Program-made: the position numbers and the translations under genes | The notes under the pieces: generated by a model | Database searches by the model: none | Told to the model about the DNA's origin: nothing | The model's input: only the letters and a program-made list of their open reading frames with translations | In this document: positions 48,784-57,681 of the stretch, piece by piece | Layout of the letters: every line of letters begins with the position of its first letter | How positions within the stretch are numbered: the first letter of the stretch is position 1 | DNA from: Blastocatellia bacterium | GTDB lineage: Bacteria; Acidobacteriota; Blastocatellia; Pyrinomonadales; Pyrinomonadaceae | Assembly (NCBI GenBank): GCA_003168335.1 | Contig: PMSM01000006.1 | Coordinates: 124,001-188,000 of the forward strand | Length of the DNA: 64,000 nt | Direction: 5' to 3'

Positions 48784-49797
48784 ATGCCCAGGATTCAAGC
48801 AAGTGTCAGGGTCGCTGTAACTACGCTCGCGGTTCTTATTTTGTGCGTCTCAGCTTCGGCGCAAAGAGGAAGAGCAACCAGCCAGGAGAGCGATAAGACA
48901 GGGCTTGGCAGCATTCGGGGCCGAATAGTTCTGCCAGGGGGGGCCTTTTTCAATGAAAGCGTCAAACTCACTCTCGAAACTCTGCGCGAGACAATTTCGG
49001 TAATCTATACAGATACTCAGGGTCAGTTTGAATTCCCAGGTTTAGCGCCTGGTAACTATAGGATTGAGATCGAAGGCGACCGGCAGAGGTTTGAGGTCAG
49101 CACCGAATCAGTCCAGGTCTTTAAGGGGACGCCCTCGGTAGTAACGCCTACGCTCAAAGAGAAAGTGTCTGCGGTGAACCCGGCGAGCGCGGCGAAGACC
49201 GCATCGGTTACAGAACTCGCACAGAACATTCCCTCCGGCGCGAAGAAAGAATTTGATAAAGCGAGCAAAGTCGCCAACGCGGGCAACGCCGAAGAGGCAA
49301 TCGCCCATTTGCGGAAGGCCATCGCGCTCTATCCTGAGTTCGCAATGGCGCGGAACGATCTTGGCGCGCAATTGCTCGGACTGGGAAAACTCGATGAAGC
49401 GGCCGATGAACTTCGCCGAGCCATTGCCCTTGACGAAAAGGCTTTCAATCCCAAATTGAACCTGGGAATCGTGCTCGTACAGCAGCACCGCTTCGCAGAA
49501 GCGACCGACGTTCTCGGCAAGGCTCTTTCCTTAGAGGCAGGCTCTCCTGCTGCGCGGCTCTATTCGGGCCTTGCTCTGATGGGTCTGGGAAGACTCGAAG
49601 CTGCCGAAAAAGAACTGCGAACCGCTTACTCGCTCGGAGGCACTCAGTACGCGCTGGCGCTTTTCCATCTGGGTCAGCTTTATATGAATAGAGGAGATCG
49701 GGAATCGGCCCATCGGGCCTTTGAAGAATACCTAAGAGATGTTCCTAACGCAGCCAATGCTGATCAAGTGCGCAAGATGATCGCCATGCTGCGATAA
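48784..49797 (+). CDS. TPR protein with N-terminal carboxypeptidase-regulatory-like domain
   Basis: Signal peptide after MPRIQASVRVAVTTLAVLILCVSASAQ; GSIRGRIVLPGGAFFNESVKLTLE...QFEFPGLAPGNYRIEIEG; then TPRs. Confidence 0.85.
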   Translation: MPRIQASVRVAVTTLAVLILCVSASAQRGRATSQESDKTGLGSIRGRIVLPGGAFFNESVKLTLETLRETISVIYTDTQGQFEFPGLAPGNYRIEIEGDRQRFEVSTESVQVFKGTPSVVTPTLKEKVSAVNPASAAKTASVTELAQNIPSGAKKEFDKASKVANAGNAEEAIAHLRKAIALYPEFAMARNDLGAQLLGLGKLDEAADELRRAIALDEKAFNPKLNLGIVLVQQHRFAEATDVLGKALSLEAGSPAARLYSGLALMGLGRLEAAEKELRTAYSLGGTQYALALFHLGQLYMNRGDRESAHRAFEEYLRDVPNAANADQVRKMIAMLR

Positions 49798-49868
49798 CCC
49801 GGCCGCAGAGAAGTCGGATCGACTTCTTTGAGGCTTTTGCCAGAACAAACTACATTTAGGAGGCAAAG

Positions 49869-52800
49869 ATGAGGACTTCACATTTCGCGAGATCGTTGGC
49901 CATGTTTACGGCATTTGCGCTCTCGCTGATCGCAATGGTTTTTCTCTTTAGCGCGTCGGTGATGGCCCAAGCCACCACTGGCAGGCTGACGGGCACAGTA
50001 GTAGATCCCAATGGCGGCGTCGTTGCCGGGACAACCGTTACCGCAAAAAACGCGGCCACCGGCGTTGAAAAACAGTTCGTCACCGGCACCGATGGGGGCT
50101 TCGTTATTACGGATTTACAACCCGGCAAGTACACGGTTACCGCCGCCCCCACTTCCGGCTTTAGCACCAAAGTTCTAACCGGAGTTGACGTGAAGGTTGG
50201 CGAAGCCACTGACCTCAAGATTGCCCTGGAACTTGGTCAACCAAGCGCCGTCGTTACCATTACGGCGAACACCGAAGAAGTGATGCAGACCACTTCCCAG
50301 CAATCAACCAGTTTTGAGACTCGCAAAGTTGAAGACTTACCGTCAAACGCGGCCGGCGGTGGTATTGACACCCTGGCGCTGCTGGCCCCGGGAGTTGTTC
50401 CGGGCTTTGGCAACGTCAACGGGAATGGCGTGACCCTTTCGGTCAACGGCAACCGCGCCCGCTCAAACAACTTCACCCTGGACGGTACCGACAACAATGA
50501 CCTCTCAGTTGGCGGTCCGAGTTTCTTCGTCGATAACCAGGATGCAGTGCAGGAATTCCAAATCATCACCAACAACTTCTCGGCCCAGTACGGCCGCAAC
50601 CTGGGCGCGGTGGTCAACATCATCACCAAGGGCGGGACGAACGAGTTCCACGGTTCCGGCTTTGAATTTCACCGCAACTCGAGTTCCCTCGACGCCATGA
50701 CAAATGACGAGCGTGCCGATCCAGCTCGTGGCCGGCGCGACAAGTTCGTCAGCAACGTTTTTGGCGGCACCTTTGGCGGTCCCATCATCAAGAACAAAGC
50801 GTTCTTCTTTGTTGACGGTCAGCTTATCCGCCAGCGGCAGAACTTTTCTTTTTCGACCGGCCCCGTGATCACCGCACCAGGCCTGGCGTCGCTAGCCGCG
50901 GCCTTCCCGGGCAATCCGGCGATTGGCGCTCTCGTGAATCAGAGCCTGGTGGCGCTGCAGCCAAGCGTTCGCGTGACGACGGCATTAGGCAACATCTGCT
51001 TCCCGCTTGATTTCAACGTGGCATGCGCCGGGGCGAACGCGCTGAATGTTCCGGCGGCACTCGTGAGCTGGATCCTTCCGCTGCCGTTCAATCAGAAGGA
51101 ATACGGCCTGCGCGGCGACTTCAACCCTACCAACAAGGACAGCTTTAACGTCAAGTACCGCTATCAACAATCGCCGGAAACGGGTTCAAACTCCGGGTCG
51201 AATGGCTTCTTTGGCGATATTCCGTTCACCAGCAAAGACCTCAATGGAGCATGGACGCGTCAGATTAACAGCCATGTCACCAACGAGCTCAAGGCGGCGT
51301 GGCAGAAACTTGCAGTCACGTTTGGGGGCTGCACGGGTGGGGTTACCCCCCTCAGGGGTTGCATTCCCGACACCAGCTTGATTGACAAGGCCTTCACCAA
51401 CATCTCCTTCGCCGGGATTCGCGCCTCTGGGCTTACTCTTCAGACAATTGGTCCAGCCACTAACCTTCCGCAGGGCCGTACCGTGCGCGTCGCGCAGTTG
51501 TCCGACAATCTCTCCTGGGTCAGGGGAAAACACTCGATGATCATGGGTATTGATTACCGCAACCTTGGCAACTCGGTCCCGTTTTTGCCGAACCTCAACG
51601 GCCAATTCAAGTTCAGCACTACGGCCCGCCTCGTTGCCAACTCTCCGAGTTCTGTCATCCTGGTTGGCGGCCAGCCGACAATCCAATACAAGGAGACCGA
51701 TCAGTTCTACTTCTTCCAGGATAACTGGAAGTTTCGCGAGAATCTGACCCTGGAACTCGGTGTGCGCTATGAAAACACCGGGCAGCCAATCAATACGCTG
51801 GCTGCTATCAGCCTCGCCACCGAGAGCAACCCGGCCACGGCACTCTGGCTCCAGAGCCTGCCGCTGGCCTCGCGTACTTTCCCGAAACTACCGGTCGATA
51901 ACAACAACTTCGCTCCTCGACTGGGTATCGCGTGGTCACCGCACATGGGTGAGGGCAAATTTGCCAAGATGGCTTTTGGTGACCGAGACGCTACGGTCAT
52001 TCGCGCCGGATATTCCATCGCTTATGATCCGGCGTTTTACAACATTCTGTTGAACGTCTCGACCTCGTCGCCGATTGTGTTCAATAACACGATCACCAAT
52101 ACCGGTACCAATGCGGCTCCGCTTTTCCGCCTCCCGGCCAACCCGACCGGCGACGTGGTGCGCGCCGCCCTGGGCGCCTTCCTGCAGAAGAACACATTTG
52201 ACCCGCGTTTCTTCTCGCAGACGACAGTGGGCAATGACTTCCATGCACCGATGGCGCAGCAGTGGTCATTCAGCATTCAGCGCCAGATTAATCGGAACAA
52301 CGTGGCTGAGGTGCGCTACGTTGGTAACCACGGCAGCGGGCTTTTCCAGAGCATCAATCGCAACCCGTCGATCGCGGCGTTATATAACGGTATCCCTGAT
52401 ATCGGCGGCGGCTTCGGCGCCTTCCCGGCTTTCCGCAACCTTCTTCCCGCGGGTGCCACGCCACAAGTTTGCGTGGACAATCCAGCCACCCCCGGGGTTA
52501 ACGAAGGTGTCTGCAACGGGCGTCTTCTGCCACAAGGACTGCTCCGCACTCGCGAGAATACCGCCACCTCGGACTACCATGGCTTGCAGGCGCGCTACAA
52601 CGGAAGAGTCTTTAACCAGCTCACGCTCGGCGCGGCCTATACCTACAGCAAGACCATCGACAATGCGTCGGAAATCTTCTCGTTCGGCGAGGGCGCATTT
52701 GCTCAGAACCCATTTAGCGTCCAACAGGGTGAGAGGGGTCTGTCGGGCAACGATCGTCGACACGCCAGTGCCTTTAACTTTATCTGGGACGTGCCGATGT

Positions 52801-53495
52801 ATAAGAGTGAGAAAGGACTCGTTGGCCATGCCCTGGGAGGCTGGCAGTTCAACGGTACGTACAACCTGGCGAGCGGCCAACCGTTTACTCCTTCGCAGTT
52901 CTGCAACTTCGCCTGTGTTGGTATCGACTATCAGGACGACTCATTCCAGGGCACCTTTGTTGGTTTGGACCAGCTTCGTCCGTTCTGGGGTAACCCGAAG
53001 GCGCCCAAGGACCAAGTGGGCATTACTGCCACTGACGCGGGCCTCGTCTTCTTCGGGTCGCCGGTCCCGGCCAGCCCGACCGGGTTATACTCGCTTAATG
53101 CATTGAACGCTACGGGTTCTCTCGTACCGGTGACGGCGTCGGCCGTGCGCTACATCTACAACGGTATTGGGGCCGCGCGGCAGTTCGGCACACCGTACGG
53201 TGACGTCGGTCGCAACACAGCGCGTGGACCAGCACTGAACCAGTTGAACATCGGCATCTTCAAGAACACGAAGCTGCGCGAGAACGTTCGGCTGCAGTTA
53301 CGTGCTGAACTATTCAACGCGCTCAACCATCCGAACCCCGGCTTTGGCGTATCCGCTGGCGCCAGCCTTCCGGATACCACGATTGAAGACGCCGGCAACA
53401 CACCGGCACCTGCCGGCTTCAACGCCTTCAACGACAAGAGGGCCATGAACTTGAGCAGCCGCCGTATTCAGTTCGGCATCCGCCTTACCTTCTAA
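49869..53495 (+). CDS. TonB-dependent receptor with N-terminal carboxypeptidase-regulatory domain (Oar-like)
   Basis: GRLTGTVVDPNGGVVAGTTVTAKNAATG, plug VEDLPSNAAGG...FTLDGTDNNDLSVGGPS...GRNLGAVVNIITKGGTNEFHGSGFEFHRN, C-terminal IQFGIRLTF. Confidence 0.94.
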   Translation: MRTSHFARSLAMFTAFALSLIAMVFLFSASVMAQATTGRLTGTVVDPNGGVVAGTTVTAKNAATGVEKQFVTGTDGGFVITDLQPGKYTVTAAPTSGFSTKVLTGVDVKVGEATDLKIALELGQPSAVVTITANTEEVMQTTSQQSTSFETRKVEDLPSNAAGGGIDTLALLAPGVVPGFGNVNGNGVTLSVNGNRARSNNFTLDGTDNNDLSVGGPSFFVDNQDAVQEFQIITNNFSAQYGRNLGAVVNIITKGGTNEFHGSGFEFHRNSSSLDAMTNDERADPARGRRDKFVSNVFGGTFGGPIIKNKAFFFVDGQLIRQRQNFSFSTGPVITAPGLASLAAAFPGNPAIGALVNQSLVALQPSVRVTTALGNICFPLDFNVACAGANALNVPAALVSWILPLPFNQKEYGLRGDFNPTNKDSFNVKYRYQQSPETGSNSGSNGFFGDIPFTSKDLNGAWTRQINSHVTNELKAAWQKLAVTFGGCTGGVTPLRGCIPDTSLIDKAFTNISFAGIRASGLTLQTIGPATNLPQGRTVRVAQLSDNLSWVRGKHSMIMGIDYRNLGNSVPFLPNLNGQFKFSTTARLVANSPSSVILVGGQPTIQYKETDQFYFFQDNWKFRENLTLELGVRYENTGQPINTLAAISLATESNPATALWLQSLPLASRTFPKLPVDNNNFAPRLGIAWSPHMGEGKFAKMAFGDRDATVIRAGYSIAYDPAFYNILLNVSTSSPIVFNNTITNTGTNAAPLFRLPANPTGDVVRAALGAFLQKNTFDPRFFSQTTVGNDFHAPMAQQWSFSIQRQINRNNVAEVRYVGNHGSGLFQSINRNPSIAALYNGIPDIGGGFGAFPAFRNLLPAGATPQVCVDNPATPGVNEGVCNGRLLPQGLLRTRENTATSDYHGLQARYNGRVFNQLTLGAAYTYSKTIDNASEIFSFGEGAFAQNPFSVQQGERGLSGNDRRHASAFNFIWDVPMYKSEKGLVGHALGGWQFNGTYNLASGQPFTPSQFCNFACVGIDYQDDSFQGTFVGLDQLRPFWGNPKAPKDQVGITATDAGLVFFGSPVPASPTGLYSLNALNATGSLVPVTASAVRYIYNGIGAARQFGTPYGDVGRNTARGPALNQLNIGIFKNTKLRENVRLQLRAELFNALNHPNPGFGVSAGASLPDTTIEDAGNTPAPAGFNAFNDKRAMNLSSRRIQFGIRLTF

Positions 53496-53528
53496 CTCCG
53501 GCTGCATAACAGCAGCCACTAACCTTAG

Positions 53529-53568
53529 ATGGAGGAGAGTTTTCCAAAACTCTCCTCCATTTTGTTTT
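53529..53568 (+). terminator. Rho-independent terminator of the TonB-receptor gene
   Basis: atggaggagagttttccaaaactctcctccat followed by tttgtttt. Confidence 0.9.
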
Positions 53569-53659
53569 GGGTTGGGAAGATCGGACGGGCAGGGCTATTC
53601 AGAGAGTTCGCGAATGTCCGATCGTGCGGACGGTTCACTTGATGCGCAAAGGTTTCTCT

Positions 53660-54718
53660 TCACTTCGTCTTCCGGTAGATATAACTCTTGCGTGCTCGCA
53701 CAGCCACCCTGGGGGCGCTCACCTGCACTTTCAATTCACGTTTGGTTCCGTCCACGTTCTGATTCTTTGGATAGTAGCCGAGCGTGTATTCCCGACTTAA
53801 TTCCAACGCAATCCGCGCGAACGATCGCGACAGGTTCTTTACGCTGTCGGTGTACTCGAAGCGCCCGCCGGTTTTTTCCGCCAGCAATCGCAGGTAGAGC
53901 GTGGCCCGCTTGTAAGCTTCGCTTGCCAGTTCGCCGCCCTTCGTCATGTGGGCCGTCTGGTTAAAATTTCCATTCCCATAGGTTTCCCGCGAGGGATTGT
54001 CCACAAAGTCTCCGTAGGTGTTGTACTGAATAGGATAGATCGGCGCGTCCAACTGTTCCGCGGCGCGTACTGTGCCGGCGTAGGTTCCGACCGTGCTGGT
54101 GGTATCAACGCCGTCGGTGAGTAAAACAATTGTCTTGCGCCCACTGATCCGATTGAGTTGATAACTAATGACAGCATCGACTGCGTCGTAGAGACTCGTA
54201 CCACCACCCGACCGAGTTTGGCTGATAGCCTGGCGCAGAACGGCTCGATCATTCGTCGCTTCGGCTAACACCTGCACGCGCTTATCAAATGCGATCACCA
54301 GCATGCGGTCGTCGGCACCCAGCTGATCAATGAAAGCCACCGCCGCATTTTGAATCTGCTGGAGTTTGAATTGCGTGGAATCGCTGAGATCAAGCAGCAG
54401 CGCAACCGTAAGCGGCTGCTCGGCGGATTCAGAACGCGGGCTGTTTGTTTCTGCTGGAGATTCGAAATAAACGATCTCCTGTTCGACTCCATCTTCGTAC
54501 AGATGAAACGCTTCGCGGCGCAAATTCAGAACGGATTTGCCCTTGCGATCCTTGACGCTGACGGGAACGGTAACGAAAGTTGTATTGACGCGGATGACGT
54601 CGTCCTGCGTTGATTGTTCGCCGGCCTGAGGCAGGTCCTTTTTCTGGGCGCGAGATGAGGAGTCGGTAATGACCGCGGCGATCAGAAAAGCAAGAACTAA
54701 GCGGGAGGCTTTTGCCAT
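53660..54718 (-). CDS. VWA domain-containing protein (acidobacterial VWFA-related type)
   Basis: From ATG 54718: MAKASRLVLAFLIAAV..., VSVKDRKGKSVLNLRREAFHLYEDGVEQEIVYF, VALLLDLSDS, GRKTIVLLTDGVDTTS. Confidence 0.88.
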   Translation of the reverse strand: MAKASRLVLAFLIAAVITDSSSRAQKKDLPQAGEQSTQDDVIRVNTTFVTVPVSVKDRKGKSVLNLRREAFHLYEDGVEQEIVYFESPAETNSPRSESAEQPLTVALLLDLSDSTQFKLQQIQNAAVAFIDQLGADDRMLVIAFDKRVQVLAEATNDRAVLRQAISQTRSGGGTSLYDAVDAVISYQLNRISGRKTIVLLTDGVDTTSTVGTYAGTVRAAEQLDAPIYPIQYNTYGDFVDNPSRETYGNGNFNQTAHMTKGGELASEAYKRATLYLRLLAEKTGGRFEYTDSVKNLSRSFARIALELSREYTLGYYPKNQNVDGTKRELKVQVSAPRVAVRARKSYIYRKTK

Positions 54719-54856
54719 AATTCGATCCAGGCGAGACGACCCTGGTACTTCGGTCAAATACGAAGCACGGGTTCGAATCAAAAATCAACAGCTCCGTTGA
54801 CCAGCATCTTCGGAAGATCGAACTCAAATTTGGAAATTGCCACCGGGCTGTCCTGC

Positions 54857-56980
54857 CTAATTCACTACCGTAAAGTCAACGCTACGCCAAACCGTCTGAT
54901 GCTTCTTGTCGGCCAGAGGATCGGTGACCACAAGCGTCAGCACATAGCGCCCGGGATTTACTTTTGAGAGTCCCATCTGACCAATTCTCAGAAGTTGTCC
55001 GGCACTACTCCCCGGAGTTTTCACCGGTTGCTCTGGCTCCTGGAAGAGCACCTTATCTCCCTGGCTGACGAACAGCCGCGAGCTGACCTGGGCCTTGCTG
55101 CCGTCGCTCTTCGCATTATATACAACTGCTGCGTAGCGGAGGTCCTGGTTGCGAGAAATTACTCGCGCCGCAGAAAGTTGCTGTGGATTTTTGGGGGTGC
55201 CTGTCGGATTGATTTCATAGAGAAGTATGCTGCTCATGGTGATCTGTTTATTATTGAGGTCAGGCACTTCGAAGTATTTTGAAACGGTGCCGATATTCCC
55301 GGTATCAACTTCGCGGACGACGAGCCGAACCTGATAATAACCCGGCGGTAGTTGCGTGCTCGCCGTGTAACTCAGCCCAGTCAACAGAGCGTGTTGATAA
55401 TCTGCTTCCGTTAGAGTGGCCTTAACCGTCTGACTGATGCCGCCCCTTACGCGTCCCAATTGATCGAAGACAAAACCGACCACATCAAAAGCGGACTGAT
55501 ACTTCCCTTCCGGATCGCGCTTAAGATTCAGCCTATGCGCATCAATGAATGTATTGATGTCCAGTTGGGCCTGATTATTGGGCAGGAACGTGTACTGAAG
55601 TTCTGCCGCGATGTCCAGGTCACGTCTGGCTAACGGCGATTTGGCCGCGTAAATAATCTCCTCTTCCTTAGTTGCTGGTTTCTTCACGTTATCTTCGCGC
55701 GCAAAATAGCCCCCGGCGGCGTAAACACGTGTTCCGCTGCGCCGAACTTTTACTTCCAGTTTATGGAACTTGCGATCAAACTTTTCCGACGGTCTGTAAG
55801 CCAGGCGGTAGTACCCTTTGCTGCGGTTCAGTACTCTATCCAGGCCCGCGCTGAAATTGTTTGAGTTGATGACCGAGACTCCTCCGGTATCACCGGCGAG
55901 GGCACTCAGTGTCAGTTGTTCCGTCAGGGGCCTATCGCCCAGCAGCGCCAGATCAGGCCCCCGTCCGGCGGTGTTGGTGTCACCTCCGGCGGACGTGCCG
56001 CCTCCCAGAGCGCTCTTGCCGGGAGTGACTGTAAAACTGGCCACGACGCCAGTTGCTCTGAGGCCACGAATGTCCATTGTATTAATGACGACGCCGGAAC
56101 GCATCGCGTTATCTTTAAGGATGTTGAAGAGTTGACCAATGTCGCCCACTATGGTGCCGCTCTCTACGTCAAAGAGCGGCAACCCGCCGGAGACCAGAAC
56201 CAAACTCTTGCGCCCCGGTACTTGCCGTAAACTGTCAACCACATTATTGGATACCGAAAGGGCAAGCATCGCTCGAGGAATCTGATTGGTACCTTCGCTG
56301 GGGCCCGCGAACTCTGAACCTGAATTTATGGTCTGAGTCGCGGTGGCGTCGGCAAATGGCGACGGCGGAGCAGAGATTCGACCAGTGTCATCACCTCCGA
56401 ATGAAAGGTACGGAGGAATCGATTGCACGCCAAGCTGTGCAATGGCGCGCTTCAAGATCTGTCGATCCGTGGTGAATTGTTCCAGCAAACCCTTTCCGCC
56501 GACGGTCCTTACGATCGCGACCAGGTCGCCACCCTGCATCTTGTTAGTGACAAAGTCGGAAAGCAGATCCCGCACCCGCGGCATTTCTTCGGGCGGAATC
56601 GTAACGTCGTCGACTACAAATGCAATCACGCGTTTGACATCTCTGGCGGTAAGATCCCGAGCCACCGATGAGTCAACACCAGGAGCCGTCCTGGCTATGC
56701 CATTCAAAGCGTTATTCGGCTGCGAAGATTCTGTACTGACAAACTCAGCGAATTTAAGATCCTGTTTGTGGCCATTATCATATAGTTCAAAGTCCCCGAG
56801 TTTGAGATCGGGAACAATGCGTTCATTCTTGTCGGTGACGACGATGTCGGTTTGGACCAGCTCTGTCGTGATGCGCACCACATCTTCGGGTGAAACTTGC
56901 GGTGGATTTTGCGGAGTTTGCGCCACCACTGAGCACAGAGTCATTCCGGCTGACAGCATTAAGGAGACAATTCGTTTCAT
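54857..56980 (-). CDS. VWA domain-containing protein (acidobacterial VWFA-related type)
   Basis: From ATG 56980: MKRIVSLMLSAGMTLCSVVAQTPQ..., VVRITTELVQTDIVVTDKNERIVPDLKLGDFELYDNGHKQDLKF, RQVPGRKSLVLVSGGLPLF, GYYRLAYRPS. Confidence 0.88.
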   Translation of the reverse strand: MKRIVSLMLSAGMTLCSVVAQTPQNPPQVSPEDVVRITTELVQTDIVVTDKNERIVPDLKLGDFELYDNGHKQDLKFAEFVSTESSQPNNALNGIARTAPGVDSSVARDLTARDVKRVIAFVVDDVTIPPEEMPRVRDLLSDFVTNKMQGGDLVAIVRTVGGKGLLEQFTTDRQILKRAIAQLGVQSIPPYLSFGGDDTGRISAPPSPFADATATQTINSGSEFAGPSEGTNQIPRAMLALSVSNNVVDSLRQVPGRKSLVLVSGGLPLFDVESGTIVGDIGQLFNILKDNAMRSGVVINTMDIRGLRATGVVASFTVTPGKSALGGGTSAGGDTNTAGRGPDLALLGDRPLTEQLTLSALAGDTGGVSVINSNNFSAGLDRVLNRSKGYYRLAYRPSEKFDRKFHKLEVKVRRSGTRVYAAGGYFAREDNVKKPATKEEEIIYAAKSPLARRDLDIAAELQYTFLPNNQAQLDINTFIDAHRLNLKRDPEGKYQSAFDVVGFVFDQLGRVRGGISQTVKATLTEADYQHALLTGLSYTASTQLPPGYYQVRLVVREVDTGNIGTVSKYFEVPDLNNKQITMSSILLYEINPTGTPKNPQQLSAARVISRNQDLRYAAVVYNAKSDGSKAQVSSRLFVSQGDKVLFQEPEQPVKTPGSSAGQLLRIGQMGLSKVNPGRYVLTLVVTDPLADKKHQTVWRSVDFTVVN

Positions 56981-57069
56981 AGCCACACCTCTCATTGTTT
57001 CCGATTCGTTCTTACTTAGACGCACGGGCTTCCGGGGTGGGACGATTATATTTTATTCTTCGATTCAAT

Positions 57070-57113
57070 ACTAACGTTTCATCGCCGAAGGACTAACGTT
57101 TCATCGCCGAAGG
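57070..57113. repeat. Two perfect 22-bp direct repeats in tandem
   Basis: actaacgtttcatcgccgaagg repeated immediately (57070-57091, 57092-57113). Confidence 0.9.
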
Positions 57114-57155
57114 CTGCAGAACGGTCGGTAGCATTCTTGTAACGACTCGGACTCT

Positions 57156-57405
57156 ATAAGCAAGGCCATCGCAAGACTCCTTCTCTGCTTCCACCTATGC
57201 GTGGGCCTGGCGTTCGCGCAAGCTGGCCAAAACCCGAAGCCCGCCGAAGAAAAGTGAACAATGCAGTAAAGGTCTACACCGATTTGGCGCAGACTGACGT
57301 GAAGGTCTTTAACAGGCAGCGACGCTTTGTAAGTGGTCTTAAGCGCGAGATTTCGAGCTTCGGGTAGACGGAAAACTTCAGCCTCAACCTGCTCAGGGAG
57401 CGTTC
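57156..57405 (+). pseudogene. Decayed VWA-family gene remnant (signal peptide + N-terminal motif, stop and frameshift)
   Basis: SKAIARLLLCFHLCVGLAFAQAGQNPKPAEEK-stop, then VNNAVKVYTDLAQTDVKVFNRQRRFVSGLKRE, frameshift, DFELRVDGKLQP. Confidence 0.7.
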
Positions 57406-57681
57406 ATTTATTCGTATAATCTTCCAAATCTGGCAACATTCGGGTTGTCTCTCAAAAAGAAGACCCAAGACAATGCCTGAGAATTTAGGTGAAGCGCAGG
57501 GATTGTTTGTGACGGTATGCTTCTTGCTCGCTTTGAGCGGCACGACCATCAGAGTCGGCGTGTTAGTTCCCCATCCGATGCGTACTGGAACGTAATCCAA
57601 GTGGAGAATGGACTGGCTTCCCCGGCGCGGTTTCGCGGTAAGGAGTCACGCTTGCAATTAAAAACCTTGAAGGAGTTCACT

